NCBI GenBank assembly: GCA_000733355.1
Contig: JNVV01000016.1
Coordinates: 248,001 to 312,000 of the forward strand
Direction: 5' to 3'
Source: Falciphora oryzae
Taxonomy: Eukaryota; Ascomycota; Sordariomycetes; Magnaporthales; Magnaporthaceae
DNA length: 64,000 bases
The stretch's first letter is position 1; every line of letters begins with the position of its first letter. Shown here in pieces: positions 1 to 8,921 of the stretch. The notes under the pieces were generated by a model. It did no database searches. It was not told the DNA's origin and was given only the letters and a program-made list of their open reading frames with translations. Made by a program: the position numbers and the translations under genes.

Positions 1-843
1 CCTCTCAGACACCACCCCCGGCGCCGCAAGCTCCGCCCCGGCGGTCCCGGCTGCTCCGATCTGCTGTGCCTGGACCCGCGTCTTGATGGTGTCGAGCGGG
101 AAGATGCTGGCCCAGGTCACAACACCGGCGACGCCGCCGCAGAGCAGCACGCGCGCCGCCTCGCCGCCCAGGGTCCCGCCCTCCTCACCACCACCACTGC
201 CACCACCATCGCCCCAGCGCCCCGCCCAGCGCGAGCACAGCTCATACGACCAAAAGTAAAACCCGTAGCCAACACTATCCCGCAGCGCCGTCACGGTCCC
301 GCCAAAATAAAAACCCCTGACCCCGCCCTCGGCTTGCCAGACGCGCTTCGCGACGGCCCAGGACGAACCAGCCGACGAAGCAGACGAGAGCTGCGCGCGG
401 CACTTGACCAGCTCCGTCGGCGTGCTCACGACCCACGTGGCCACGCCGCCCGCCGCGCCCGCGATCCACGTCGTCCACAGGTTGGAGCCCGTGCCGCCGC
501 CACCGTTGAGCAGCGCCTCGGTCCGGTTGTATGACACAAACAGCAGCGCGTTCAGCGCCCCGTACCCCAGCACCGGCGCCGCCGTGCCCGTCGCCAGCGT
601 CCGGAGCGTGGACCAGGAGCGCGCGAGCGTGCTGGTCCGAGGGGGCGCATAGTTGCCCGCCGACAACAACGGCTGTGGCAGTAGTGGCGGTGGTGATAGT
701 GGCGGTTGCGACGGCGCAAGCAACGGCGCTGCTGGTGCGGTGGTGGCAGTAGCCTGTAGGCGGACTTTTATGACGTCCAGGGGGTTGCCGATCAGGATGC
801 CGACGGCGCCGCTGATGTACCCCGCCCAGAAATCAGCTGACAT
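1..843 (-). CDS. Mitochondrial carrier (SLC25) family protein, 3' end off-window
   Basis: An intron-free reading frame runs from the ATG at 843-841 to the left edge (281 codons), so the C-terminus is missing. The signature Px[DE]xx[KR]x[KR]xQ occurs three times: NPLDVIKVRLQ near residue 20, PTELVKCRAQ about two thirds along, and PLDTIKTRVQ close to the edge. These mark the odd-numbered helices of the three carrier repeats, so the protein should be a six-helix transporter of the mitochondrial inner membrane. A Pro/Leu/Ser-rich insertion follows the first signature and a Gly-rich loop the third, both longer than usual. The GxxRGFYFG and FYFW stretches recall the carnitine/ornithine carrier branch, but the substrate cannot be fixed from this sequence. 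Confidence 0.85.
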   Translation of the reverse strand, partial: MSADFWAGYISGAVGILIGNPLDVIKVRLQATATTAPAAPLLAPSQPPLSPPPLLPQPLLSAGNYAPPRTSTLARSWSTLRTLATGTAAPVLGYGALNALLFVSYNRTEALLNGGGGTGSNLWTTWIAGAAGGVATWVVSTPTELVKCRAQLSSASSAGSSWAVAKRVWQAEGGVRGFYFGGTVTALRDSVGYGFYFWSYELCSRWAGRWGDGGGSGGGEEGGTLGGEAARVLLCGGVAGVVTWASIFPLDTIKTRVQAQQIGAAGTAGAELAAPGVVSER

Positions 844-1670
844 GGCGCGGGTTGTCGGACGGGACGATGATTAGACGTAGTTTGTCACGTTCGGTCCTCG
901 GCAGTCAGTTCCATCTCTCTCTCAAAATCCCGCAGGTGGAAGCGAGCACATGGCCGCCGAATGACCACCGCCGAAACAGAGGGAAAAAAAAAAAAAAAAA
1001 AGGGAACAGAAAACAAAGGGCAGTGCCGAGAAGGTGGTGTCTGCGGCTCCAGATTTTGCCAGGCTTTGTTTCCCCCCGTTCAACGGACCTGTCGCGAGTC
1101 AAAAGGGCGCGGGGCGAAGGCCGGGCTCTTTATGCGCCCTTTCTCCCCTGACCCGCTGACAGGGCCTCGGCTGTGGAATGCCGCGTGAGGTCCCTCGCTT
1201 CTTAGGCGACCCGGCATCCATTCCGTCACATGCTGGCCCCGATAAAGAATGGATAACAACAGCAGCCTCGCCAAAGGGGGCGTCCATGTGCATGGAAGCA
1301 CGACCTAGCGGCACCCAGTAGCAACAGACAGAAGAGTCAGGCAAGAACCATCCTTATCGGGCAAGATATAAAAGTCACAGGTCAGACCAGGACTCGGCGG
1401 GCACAGCAGTATGGGAATTTGGGTTGATGGAAAGAAACCCTTTTGATTTCCACGCCAGTACGCCCATTTGGTGGAACGTAAAAGATCAATGCCCAAAATG
1501 CTTTCCCGGAATAATGATTCCAGATTGATCCTAGCTAAACCGTGCCGGACCTGTGGTGCGCGGCCCCAATGCCGCGTCATTTAATTTCCTCCCATGATTC
1601 TTCTTTTTATGTTTCCGTCATGGGTCATCAACTCGGTATCTTTGGCGAAAAGGAAAGGACGAAAAGATGC
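844..1670. other. Intergenic, carrier 5' side to eL36 3' side
   Basis: No supported gene. It holds the presumed promoter of the leftward carrier gene, including a 17-18 nt A run near 985, and the 3' flank of eL36. Short open frames here have no recognisable protein features. Confidence 0.6.
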
Positions 1671-2356
1671 TTAGTGGCCAGCGCGACGGGCCTCGGCGAT
1701 GACGCCCTGGAGCTGGTCGACCTTGGCCTTGGCACGGCCGAAAGTACCGAGCTGGGAGGAGAATGTTAGTGATCCACCAATATCTCCGACTAGACACGGT
1801 CGCTGTCGACTTACCCGCTTCTTGGCGAGCTTGCGGGCACGCTTGTCCTTGCCGTTCCTCAGCAGCTCGATAACACGGCGCTCGTAGGGGGCAAGACTGG
1901 GCGGAAGAGTGTTAGCAAAACGCCATGGCAGGGAGTCGCAGATGCAAGGCGGCAAGACGTACCCGGCGACCTCCTTGACCAGCTCACGGACGAAAGCGGT
2001 GCGCTTGCTCAGGTGGCCCTTGGTCCGGCTGACGCGGGGCTTGGTGACCCTGGGGGTGGTTTTCTTTTGGTTGGGGAAAAGTTCCGAAAGGTCAGCGCGA
2101 TGTCCATCAGCTGCAGCGAGCCCTGTCGTCGGCCGAGGGCAGGCGCAGAGATCCTCCACGAGGTGAGATCATCGGACTTACGAAGCCGCGGTTGATGCCC
2201 TGGAGAGAGGAGGAAAAGTTAGCATGGATTGTCCAATCGCGCCAGGCTGAATAGTGTCGCCGTCGAGCTGCCGTGACAGATCCAGCGACAAGCAGAGTTT
2301 CTACTTACGACAGTAAGGCCGGTGCGGGGGGCCTCGCCCTTCTTAACGGGAGCCAT
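1671..2356 (-). CDS. 60S ribosomal protein eL36
   Basis: Large-subunit ribosomal protein eL36 in five exons: 2356-2309, 2199-2182, 2063-1963, 1896-1815 and 1751-1671. The second exon is only 18 nt. Joining them gives a protein of about 110 residues that starts [14 protein letters not shown], passes through [10 protein letters not shown], the family core [13 protein letters not shown] and [18 protein letters not shown], and ends EARRAGH. All four introns have GTAAGT- or GTACGT-type donors and AG acceptors, and the phases agree. Dense introns in a short ribosomal protein gene are normal for filamentous fungi. The protein is cytoplasmic and basic throughout. Confidence 0.93.
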
Positions 2357-3220
2357 TGCTGCTGGAGGTTTGGGGGTGGGTTAGTGAGGGCGATGTCGTC
2401 GTCGTCGGTCGTTTTTTGCGCTGCAAAAAAAAACAGGGAGAAATCCAGAGTTTCGGCGCACACGAAATGCAAAAGTTGTGGGTGGAATCCGGGTGGGCCT
2501 GGCTCGTGGGGGGTCGTTGCTGGTGGGCTAGTCGGTCATGTGATCAGGAACTAGCTGCGCTTCCTTTTCTGTCAATCAAACCGGCAGCGTCTGTGGCTCA
2601 GTCACGAAACCCGCCACAACGCCGAGGCGCCTGCGCCACGGCCAGACATGCATCATTACGCGCAGCATCAAAGTTGGTCGCACACTCAGCAAGGTCGGGT
2701 GGGTTAGGAATAGGATTTTCTCTGCGGCATTTGGTTGTTTAAGTTGCAGGCGTCAAATCAATATCTACTATGCGCCTGCTAGGCAATTGGGTGGGCGCCT
2801 GGCACGACACACCCCAAATCCAAAAGTGGCCCTTCTCAGTAAAGGGTTGACGATGACTTCAAATTCAATGGATGCGGTTGACGAAATGCCGTGCCGTGCT
2901 GAAGGGCGATTCCGCTTGGTTCCGCTTGTCCGCTACTGGGATTTGTGGGGAAGCAGTCGACTCCACTATAGGTGCACGGGCGGCTGCTACGGCTGTCCTC
3001 TCCAATTGCTGCGTCTTGATTGACCGGGTCGATTTGACGGCTTCGAATTGTCCTTGTTTTTTTTTTTTCCCTCGTTTTTCTGTCATTGCATTTTTTACTG
3101 CTCACTCTGCCCCTCGCGAACGCCAACCGACCCCGACACACCTAGCTCCGAAGCCGCCTCCGCCACCCCGACCTTCGTTTTCTGTTGTTGCAGAAGCTCC
3201 TCCTAATTACCGCCCTCACG
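2357..3220. other. Divergent promoter region, eL36 / KGD2
   Basis: This stretch separates two divergently transcribed genes and should contain both promoters. A T-rich run near 3056-3069 and CT-rich sequence precede the KGD2 start. No gene is supported. Confidence 0.6.
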
Positions 3221-4791
3221 ATGCTGTCCCGGAGACTTGCCACGGCGGCGCGCCTCTTGCCGCTCAGCCAGTCCCGACAGCCGCTGCGCCGGGTGCCGCT
3301 GCCCGCGCTCTACCAGCAGCTGCGCACCTATGCCGACCAGGTCGTCAAGGTGCCCCAGATGGCCGAGTCCATCTCCGAGGGCACCCTGAAGCAGTTCCTG
3401 AAGCAGGTTGGCGAGTACGTCGAGCAGGACGAGGAGATTGCCACCATCGAGACCGACAAGGTAACGCACCGAACAAGCCGAAAACACACATAGACACAAC
3501 ACGGTGCCCGCCGAGGGAGTCACTCACCCACTGACTGGCGAGGGCTTTTTCCTCCCCGCCCTCTAGATCGACGTTGCCGTCAACGCGCCTGCTGCCGGAA
3601 CCATCAAGGAGCTCCTGGCCGCCGAGGACGACACGGTCGTGGTTGGCCAGGATCTGCTCAGGTTAGACACCGACGGCGCTCCTCCCGAGGGTGGCGCCGA
3701 GAAGAAGGCCGAGGCCCCCAAGGAGACGGAGGAGAAGAAGCCAGAGCCGGCGCAGGAGTCAAAACCGGAGCCGCCCAAGGAGGAGGCCTCGGCCCCGGCT
3801 CCCCCTAAAAAGCAGGAGAGCGCCCCTGCGCCGCCCAAGAAGGAGGCCACCAAGGAGGCTCCTAAGGAGTCCTCGGGCGCCCCGACGCTCGGGAACCGTG
3901 AGGAGCGCAAGGTATGAGCGAGCGAGCGAGCGCACCCGACCCTGCCGGTTTTGCGCGACGGCTCTCATTGGCTTGTTTGTCACAGTCTAACCCCCTCCGC
4001 AGGTCAAGATGAACCGCATGCGCCTCCGCATCGCCGAGCGCCTCAAGCAGTCGCAGAACACGGCCGCGTCCCTGACGACCTTCAACGAGGTCGACATGTC
4101 GGCCATCATGGACTTCAGGAAGCTGTACAAGGACGAGGTGCTCAAGAAGACGGGCGTCAAGCTCGGCTTCATGAGCGCCTTCTCGCGCGCCGCCGTCCTG
4201 GCCATGCGCGACCTGCCCGCTGTCAACGCCTCCATCGAGGGCCCCAACGGCGGCGACACCATCGTCTACAGGGACTACGTCGACATCAGCGTCGCCGTCG
4301 CCACCGAGAAGGGCCTGGTGACCCCCGTCGTCCGCAACGTCGAGACCATGGACCTGGTTGGGATCGAGAAGTCGATTGCTGATCTCGGAAAGAAGGTGCG
4401 TACTGTTGTTCCCATCCCCTGGACTTTTTTTTTTTTATTTTTTTTTTTATATTTTATTATTATTATCGTGGTGTGTTACTAATGACCTCCCCAGGCCCGT
4501 GACGGCAAGCTCACCATCGAGGACATGGCCGGCGGCACCTTCACCATCAGCAACGGCGGCGTCTTCGGCTCGCTCATGGGCACCCCCATCATCAACCTCC
4601 CCCAGAGCGCCGTCCTGGGCCTGCACGCCATCAAGGAGCGCCCCGTCGCCGTCAACGGCAAGGTCGAGATCCGCCCCATGATGTACCTGGCCCTGACCTA
4701 CGATCACCGTCTCCTGGACGGCAGGGAGGCGGTCCAGTTCCTCGTCAAGATCAAGGAGTACATTGAAGATCCCCGCCGGATGCTTCTGTAG
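3221..4791 (+). CDS. KGD2: Dihydrolipoyllysine succinyltransferase, E2 of 2-oxoglutarate dehydrogenase
   Basis: E2 core enzyme of the mitochondrial 2-oxoglutarate dehydrogenase complex, which transfers succinyl from lipoamide to CoA. There are four exons: 3221-3460, 3567-3911, 4003-4395 and 4495-4791, giving 424 aa. The N-terminus [13 protein letters not shown] is an Arg-rich mitochondrial presequence. The lipoyl domain carries the lipoylated lysine in IETDK (K80), the very last codon of exon 1. A Glu/Lys/Pro/Ala-rich linker of about 70 residues follows. The catalytic domain begins at [14 protein letters not shown] and ends with [13 protein letters not shown], where H397 and D401 are the expected catalytic pair. 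No separate E1/E3-binding domain is evident, as usual for this E2. The third intron is extremely T-rich. LPD1, the E3 partner, lies 48 kb downstream. Confidence 0.96.
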
Positions 4792-5425
4792 ATTGCCCCC
4801 TGCCCTAGTCCTTGTTTCCTCAGCCAGCCAACAAAACATATAGTGTACAGTAGTCGTAGAACCTGCATTGCGCCATAATCGTGCGGGCGACCCGGCCACC
4901 GGATGGGCCGCGTTTTCCTGTTTTATATTTGGTTTCTTGCTTCTTGAATTGACGGTCATGTCCTTTGTCGATAGGTCGGTGGCGCCATTAAATAACAGGC
5001 TTGGGATCTGTCTGTCTAGAGCTATTTCCCATGCCCTTGACGTGTTGTCTGGTGCCTGTCTGCGGGGCTGGTTGAGCTAGAGTGCTTCCTAGGTATTTTG
5101 GGTAAGCTTGCTATGCTTAGGGTGGTGTTACCTAAACCGTTTTGGTAGGAGGGAAATCCGTTTATCCTTATGGTGACCCGAAAAGGCCCAGGCCGCTTCC
5201 ATAATATAGCCACATCCCCCGTCCTCCGTCCCTTTATCACCCCCTATAGCTAGCGGGGTAGTCGTGCTCATGTGCCTCGGGCGCTTCAGCCCTGGTTTTG
5301 ACTCCCCCTTGAGGTACATCGGCTCTTGCCGGCAGTCCCTAACTCGATCGTAGACCCCTCTTGGGTTCCAGTAGATCGAACCGCCACGGTCCGAGTGATC
5401 ATGGGTCTTCATACTCGACGGGGAG
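4792..5425. other. Convergent 3' flanks, KGD2 and acidic-tailed protein
   Basis: Short AT-rich stretch with the 3' ends of two convergent genes. No gene is supported. Confidence 0.6.
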
Positions 5426-6370
5426 CTACGCGTAATCATCGTCGTCGTCATCGTCGCCATCCTGATCCTCTGCCACCTCCACTTCCTCCTCTTGGTCCGC
5501 CTCTTGATCGTCCTGGTCGTCGTTATCGTCATCGTCATCGTCATCGTTGTCGTCATCGTCGTTGTCGTCATCATCGTTGCCATCGTCATCGTTGCCATCG
5601 TCATCGTTGTCGTCGTCATCCTCCTCCTCGTCCTCCTCATCATCTTCATCGGTCTCGGGTGGTGGTGGCGCAGGGTCCATCAACTCGTACCAGCGAACAC
5701 CGTCCGGGTCAGTCTTGTGGCCGCACAGCGCCATCGAGTCGTCGTAGTCGAGCTCCCAGTCCCTGGAGAACGGCGAGCCGATGCGCAAGGTGGTGAAGTG
5801 GGGGCACGCGTTCTTCATGGCGACGAGGCAGCCGTCCTCGTCCCCGGCGAGGTACGCGATGAGCTCGCGGGCGATGTCGGCGAAGCGGTGCACGCGCGGC
5901 TCGGCGTTGGGGCCGACCTCTTGCTTTAGCAGGTGTGCCACGATGACGAGGCGCAGCTCCTCGAGGCGGGGGAACCAGCCCGGGAGGCTGGTGACGACGC
6001 CCTTCCACTGGGTGTCGTGGCCGCCCTGCGGCACGCCCAGAACAGCCCAGGCGTCCTCGGACAGCGGGGAGATGTCGACCTCGAACTGGACGCTGCGGAT
6101 GAAGCGGGAGTAGGGACCGATGCGGGAGGACCACATGAGGGCGGCGGCGGGGTCCTCGACGAGGAAGGTGTTCTCGCGGTAGTACCACTCGGTGGCCTCG
6201 CCGCGGAAGAGGCGGCAGGCGAGCAGAACGTTGAGAGCCTGGTTGTTTTGCGTGATGCGGATGGGCTGGTCCTGGCGGACGGCCTCGCGGAAGATCATGA
6301 TGCGCAGTTCGGGCGACAGCTGCGCGATGCGGTGCTGGCCGCCGACGGTGGCGGGGGACACTATTGCCAT
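5426..6370 (-). CDS. Fungal 2EXR/F-box-like protein with extreme Asp-rich tail
   Basis: Single-exon gene of 314 aa starting at the ATG at 6370-6368. Residues 15-65 (QLSPELRIMIFREAV followed by LNVLLACRLFRGEATEWYYRENTFLVED) resemble the 2EXR/F-box-like motif common in Pezizomycotina: a short Pro-Glu-Leu helix, then a pattern of resident aromatic and hydrophobic positions. The middle has Leu-rich segments that could be the rest of a ligand-binding repeat. From about residue 240 the chain is almost only Asp, Glu and Asn, encoded by a GAT/GAC microsatellite, ending DDDDDDYA. Function is unknown; a role as a substrate adaptor would be inference only. The long acidic tail may vary in length between isolates. 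Confidence 0.75.
   Translation of the reverse strand: MAIVSPATVGGQHRIAQLSPELRIMIFREAVRQDQPIRITQNNQALNVLLACRLFRGEATEWYYRENTFLVEDPAAALMWSSRIGPYSRFIRSVQFEVDISPLSEDAWAVLGVPQGGHDTQWKGVVTSLPGWFPRLEELRLVIVAHLLKQEVGPNAEPRVHRFADIARELIAYLAGDEDGCLVAMKNACPHFTTLRIGSPFSRDWELDYDDSMALCGHKTDPDGVRWYELMDPAPPPPETDEDDEEDEEEDDDDNDDDGNDDDGNDDDDNDDDDNDDDDDDDNDDQDDQEADQEEEVEVAEDQDGDDDDDDDYA
5430..5655 (-). repeat. GAT/GAC trinucleotide-type coding microsatellite
   Basis: Read on the minus strand this is a degenerate run of GAT, GAC, AAT and GAG codons with internal 15-18 bp near-duplications (the DDGNDDD module is repeated). On the plus strand it appears as tandem gtcatc/gttgtc units. It lies wholly in the 3' coding end of the 2EXR-like gene. 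Confidence 0.9.
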
Positions 6371-7409
6371 ATTTCTTTTTCTGTCGATACGGCGTTTTCT
6401 TTGACTGTGGAAAGACGATGTGATGAGGTCAAAACTGCTGACGATGAGGCGATGGTGAAAAGCCGCGGGTGATTGGGTACAAATACGGAAGGTGGTGGTT
6501 GAGCAGGTTGATGAGGCAGGCAGTCTGCGAGAGCGCCCGATGAGGGAGCCCGTCTGTCCGCCTGCCCTCGCGAGAGTGTAGAAATGAGCTCCAGGCAGAG
6601 ACTAGTACCGTAGAGAAAAAAGTAATATTCAGGGGCTGCATGCGTCCTCGGCTTCGAGGAAACAAGAGTCTAAAGGTTGGATGACGGAAGAAATGGTTAG
6701 TGTAGGTAGTATGTGGTTTGTCGTCTAGAGAGCGTCGGGTAGGTTCAGTGTTGGCGAACCAACCACCTGGTTGGTTCTACTGAGGACTAGTGAAAGGTTG
6801 CTACCTCCACCCAAGGCAGGCAGGCGCAATAGAGAGGCGAGGCTTGCAGCTTGCCTGCCCCGAGCTGCCGTGTCACAGCAAAGTGAGCCAGCGGAGAAGT
6901 ACCGGACGCCTCATCAGTTGATGGAAGAGCTCGCCTTTCCAATGGTCGTGGACGGTGGCTGTCCATCGACCATGGTGAGCAAGCCCAGGTTGCGAGGATG
7001 GTGCCAACTTTATTCAGGGGTGGGTTCATCCTCTCTTTGAGCGTCCCCACACTCCCTGCCTCCAGCGGGGGTGATCCCGACGCTGGTGGGATGGACCTAC
7101 CTTGAGCTATGCAAGTGGGGCAGGGGATGGATGCAGCCTGGAACCTGAATGAGGCGGAAAATTCTTCATGCGGGCCCGACCTCAATTGATGCGGCAGAAA
7201 AAAAAAAAAAAATTACCACACCTTTCCGTCACGTCGGAGCTTCGCGGTGAATTGAAAGCTCGGGCGGTGCGTGGAATCGCAAAACCGCATCCACTGAGAA
7301 AAGCCGAGGGCGATTTTTCTGCGACAGCGAAAGAACTCACCAGTGTCTCGACACAATCGCGTTTGGTCCACTCAAAAACACACAAAATCCCAGACAAAAG
7401 ACGCACGAA
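6371..7409. other. Divergent intergenic region, acidic-tailed protein / GAR1
   Basis: No gene supported. It holds promoters for the leftward gene ending at 6370 and for GAR1, and an A run at about 7199-7211. Open frames on both strands are short and lack family features. Confidence 0.6.
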
Positions 7410-8153
7410 ATGGCGTCAAGAGGAGCTCCGCGAGGACGCGGAGGCGGCGGCTTTGGCCGTGGAGGTACATCACGACACCACCCCGATGATGCAAGAAAAA
7501 AAAAAAGAAGTGATTGAAGAAAACACAAGAGGCGACACAAACACCCCGCAACTAACACTCTCCTCCCAGGCGGCCGCGGCGGCTTCCAGCAGCGCGACTT
7601 CGGCCCGCCCGCCACCGTCGTCGAGATGGGCAAGTTCCTGCACGCGTGCGAGGGCGAGATGGTGTGCGAGAGCGTCAACCCAAAGGTCCCGCACTTCAGC
7701 GCCCCGATATACCTCGAGAACAAGACGGCCGTCGGCAAGGTCGACGAGATCCTCGGGCCCCTGAACCAAGTCTACTTCACCGTCAAGCCCTCCGAGGGCA
7801 TCCAGGCCCAGGCCTTCAAGCCCGGAGACCGCTTCTACATCGCCGCCGAGAAGCTGCTCCCGCTCGAGAGGTTCCTGCCTAAGCCCAAGCCGCCCCCAGG
7901 GACGGTGTCAAAGGTCAAGAAGCCCGCTGGTGGTCGTGGCGGTGGTCGCGGCGGCGGCATGAGGGGCGGCAGGGGCGCGCCCAGGGGTGGCGGTGGCCGC
8001 GGTGGTTTCAGCCGTGGTGGAGGCGGCGGCGGCTTCTCGCGCGGCGGAGGCGGTGGCCGTGGTGGTTTCAGCCGCGGAGGCGGTTCCGGTGGCTTCTCGA
8101 GGGGCGGCGGTGGCCGCGGAGGGGGCTTCAGCCGTGGCAGGGGCGGCAGGTAG
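7410..8153 (+). CDS. GAR1: H/ACA ribonucleoprotein subunit GAR1
   Basis: Nucleolar component of H/ACA snoRNPs, which pseudouridylate rRNA. There are two exons, 7410-7464 and 7570-8153, giving 212 aa; the intron splits a Gly codon in the first RGG segment. The N-terminus [19 protein letters not shown] is a GAR domain. The core has [19 protein letters not shown], then [14 protein letters not shown] [19 protein letters not shown] and [22 protein letters not shown], all hallmarks of the Gar1 beta-barrel. The C-terminal third is a second, longer RGG/FSRGG repeat region. Both the flanking RGG domains and the core order match the family. The ATG at 7410 is preferred because it starts the first GAR domain. 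Confidence 0.95.
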
Positions 8154-8921
8154 ACTAGCCCTCGTCGTCGCCTTGTCAACCCTATCGTGCCTTGCGCGCT
8201 CTCTCTCGGCTGTTGCTCCTCGTCACCAGACACTTCCACGACCTTCCCGACGGCACCCTCTCCTCTCGATGGACAAAGGACAGCACGACCGAAGGGATCC
8301 GACCCGAAGTTTGGGACAAAATCACAAACAATCTCATGGCGTTATATGTATGGGCTTGGAGGGTTTCTTTATTGCATTTATATCTGCCTTTTGTGTCTGG
8401 GAATACAGAAAACGTTCATCATCTTGGCTACGAGTCTTTGTCTCTCCTAGAAGGTGTTAAAGTCATCAACAGCACAGAGCTGAACTATCTTGTCCGTCGT
8501 GTAAGGACCCTCCATCGTGGCTCGGTATACATCTGGTCACTAGCTGACATCAAACTCCAGTGATTCTCGATACACTCGTCCCACTTTAGCGGAGAGCATC
8601 AGACCTAGCCTGAGCCAGATGTCTCATTTTACCCCCCCCCCCCCCCAACTCCTGAAGAAATGCATCATGCATCGTCCAAACCAACAGCAGCAAAATTCAA
8701 AGGATTGTATTATACACATGATATGTGAGCGCGCTTATGAAAGGAGTGATAGAAAAAGGAAAGTTTACCGCGTCTAAAACCGGCCAGATACCAATAAACA
8801 TTATCCACAGCTCGCAAACGAAGGGAAGAAAAGACAAAAAAGGGGTTACGACCCCTTGAACAGGGAGCTAGGGCGGCAAGATGGGGATGCCCTCATCAAT
8901 TTCAGCCCCTTCCCCCTATCC
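8154..8921. other. Convergent 3' flanks, GAR1 / transporter, with poly-C tract
   Basis: Intergenic DNA between two convergent genes. It contains an uninterrupted run of 15 C at 8632-8646. No gene is supported. Confidence 0.6.
8632..8646. repeat. C15 homopolymer
   Basis: Uninterrupted run of 15 C between the convergent ends of GAR1 and the transporter. Confidence 0.95.

Noticed and set aside
5492..5929. Plus-strand frame rich in Val/Ile over the Asp microsatellite, resembling membrane helices
   Set aside because: It is the reverse reading of the GAT/GAC repeat; the minus strand has the motif-bearing, full-length gene.
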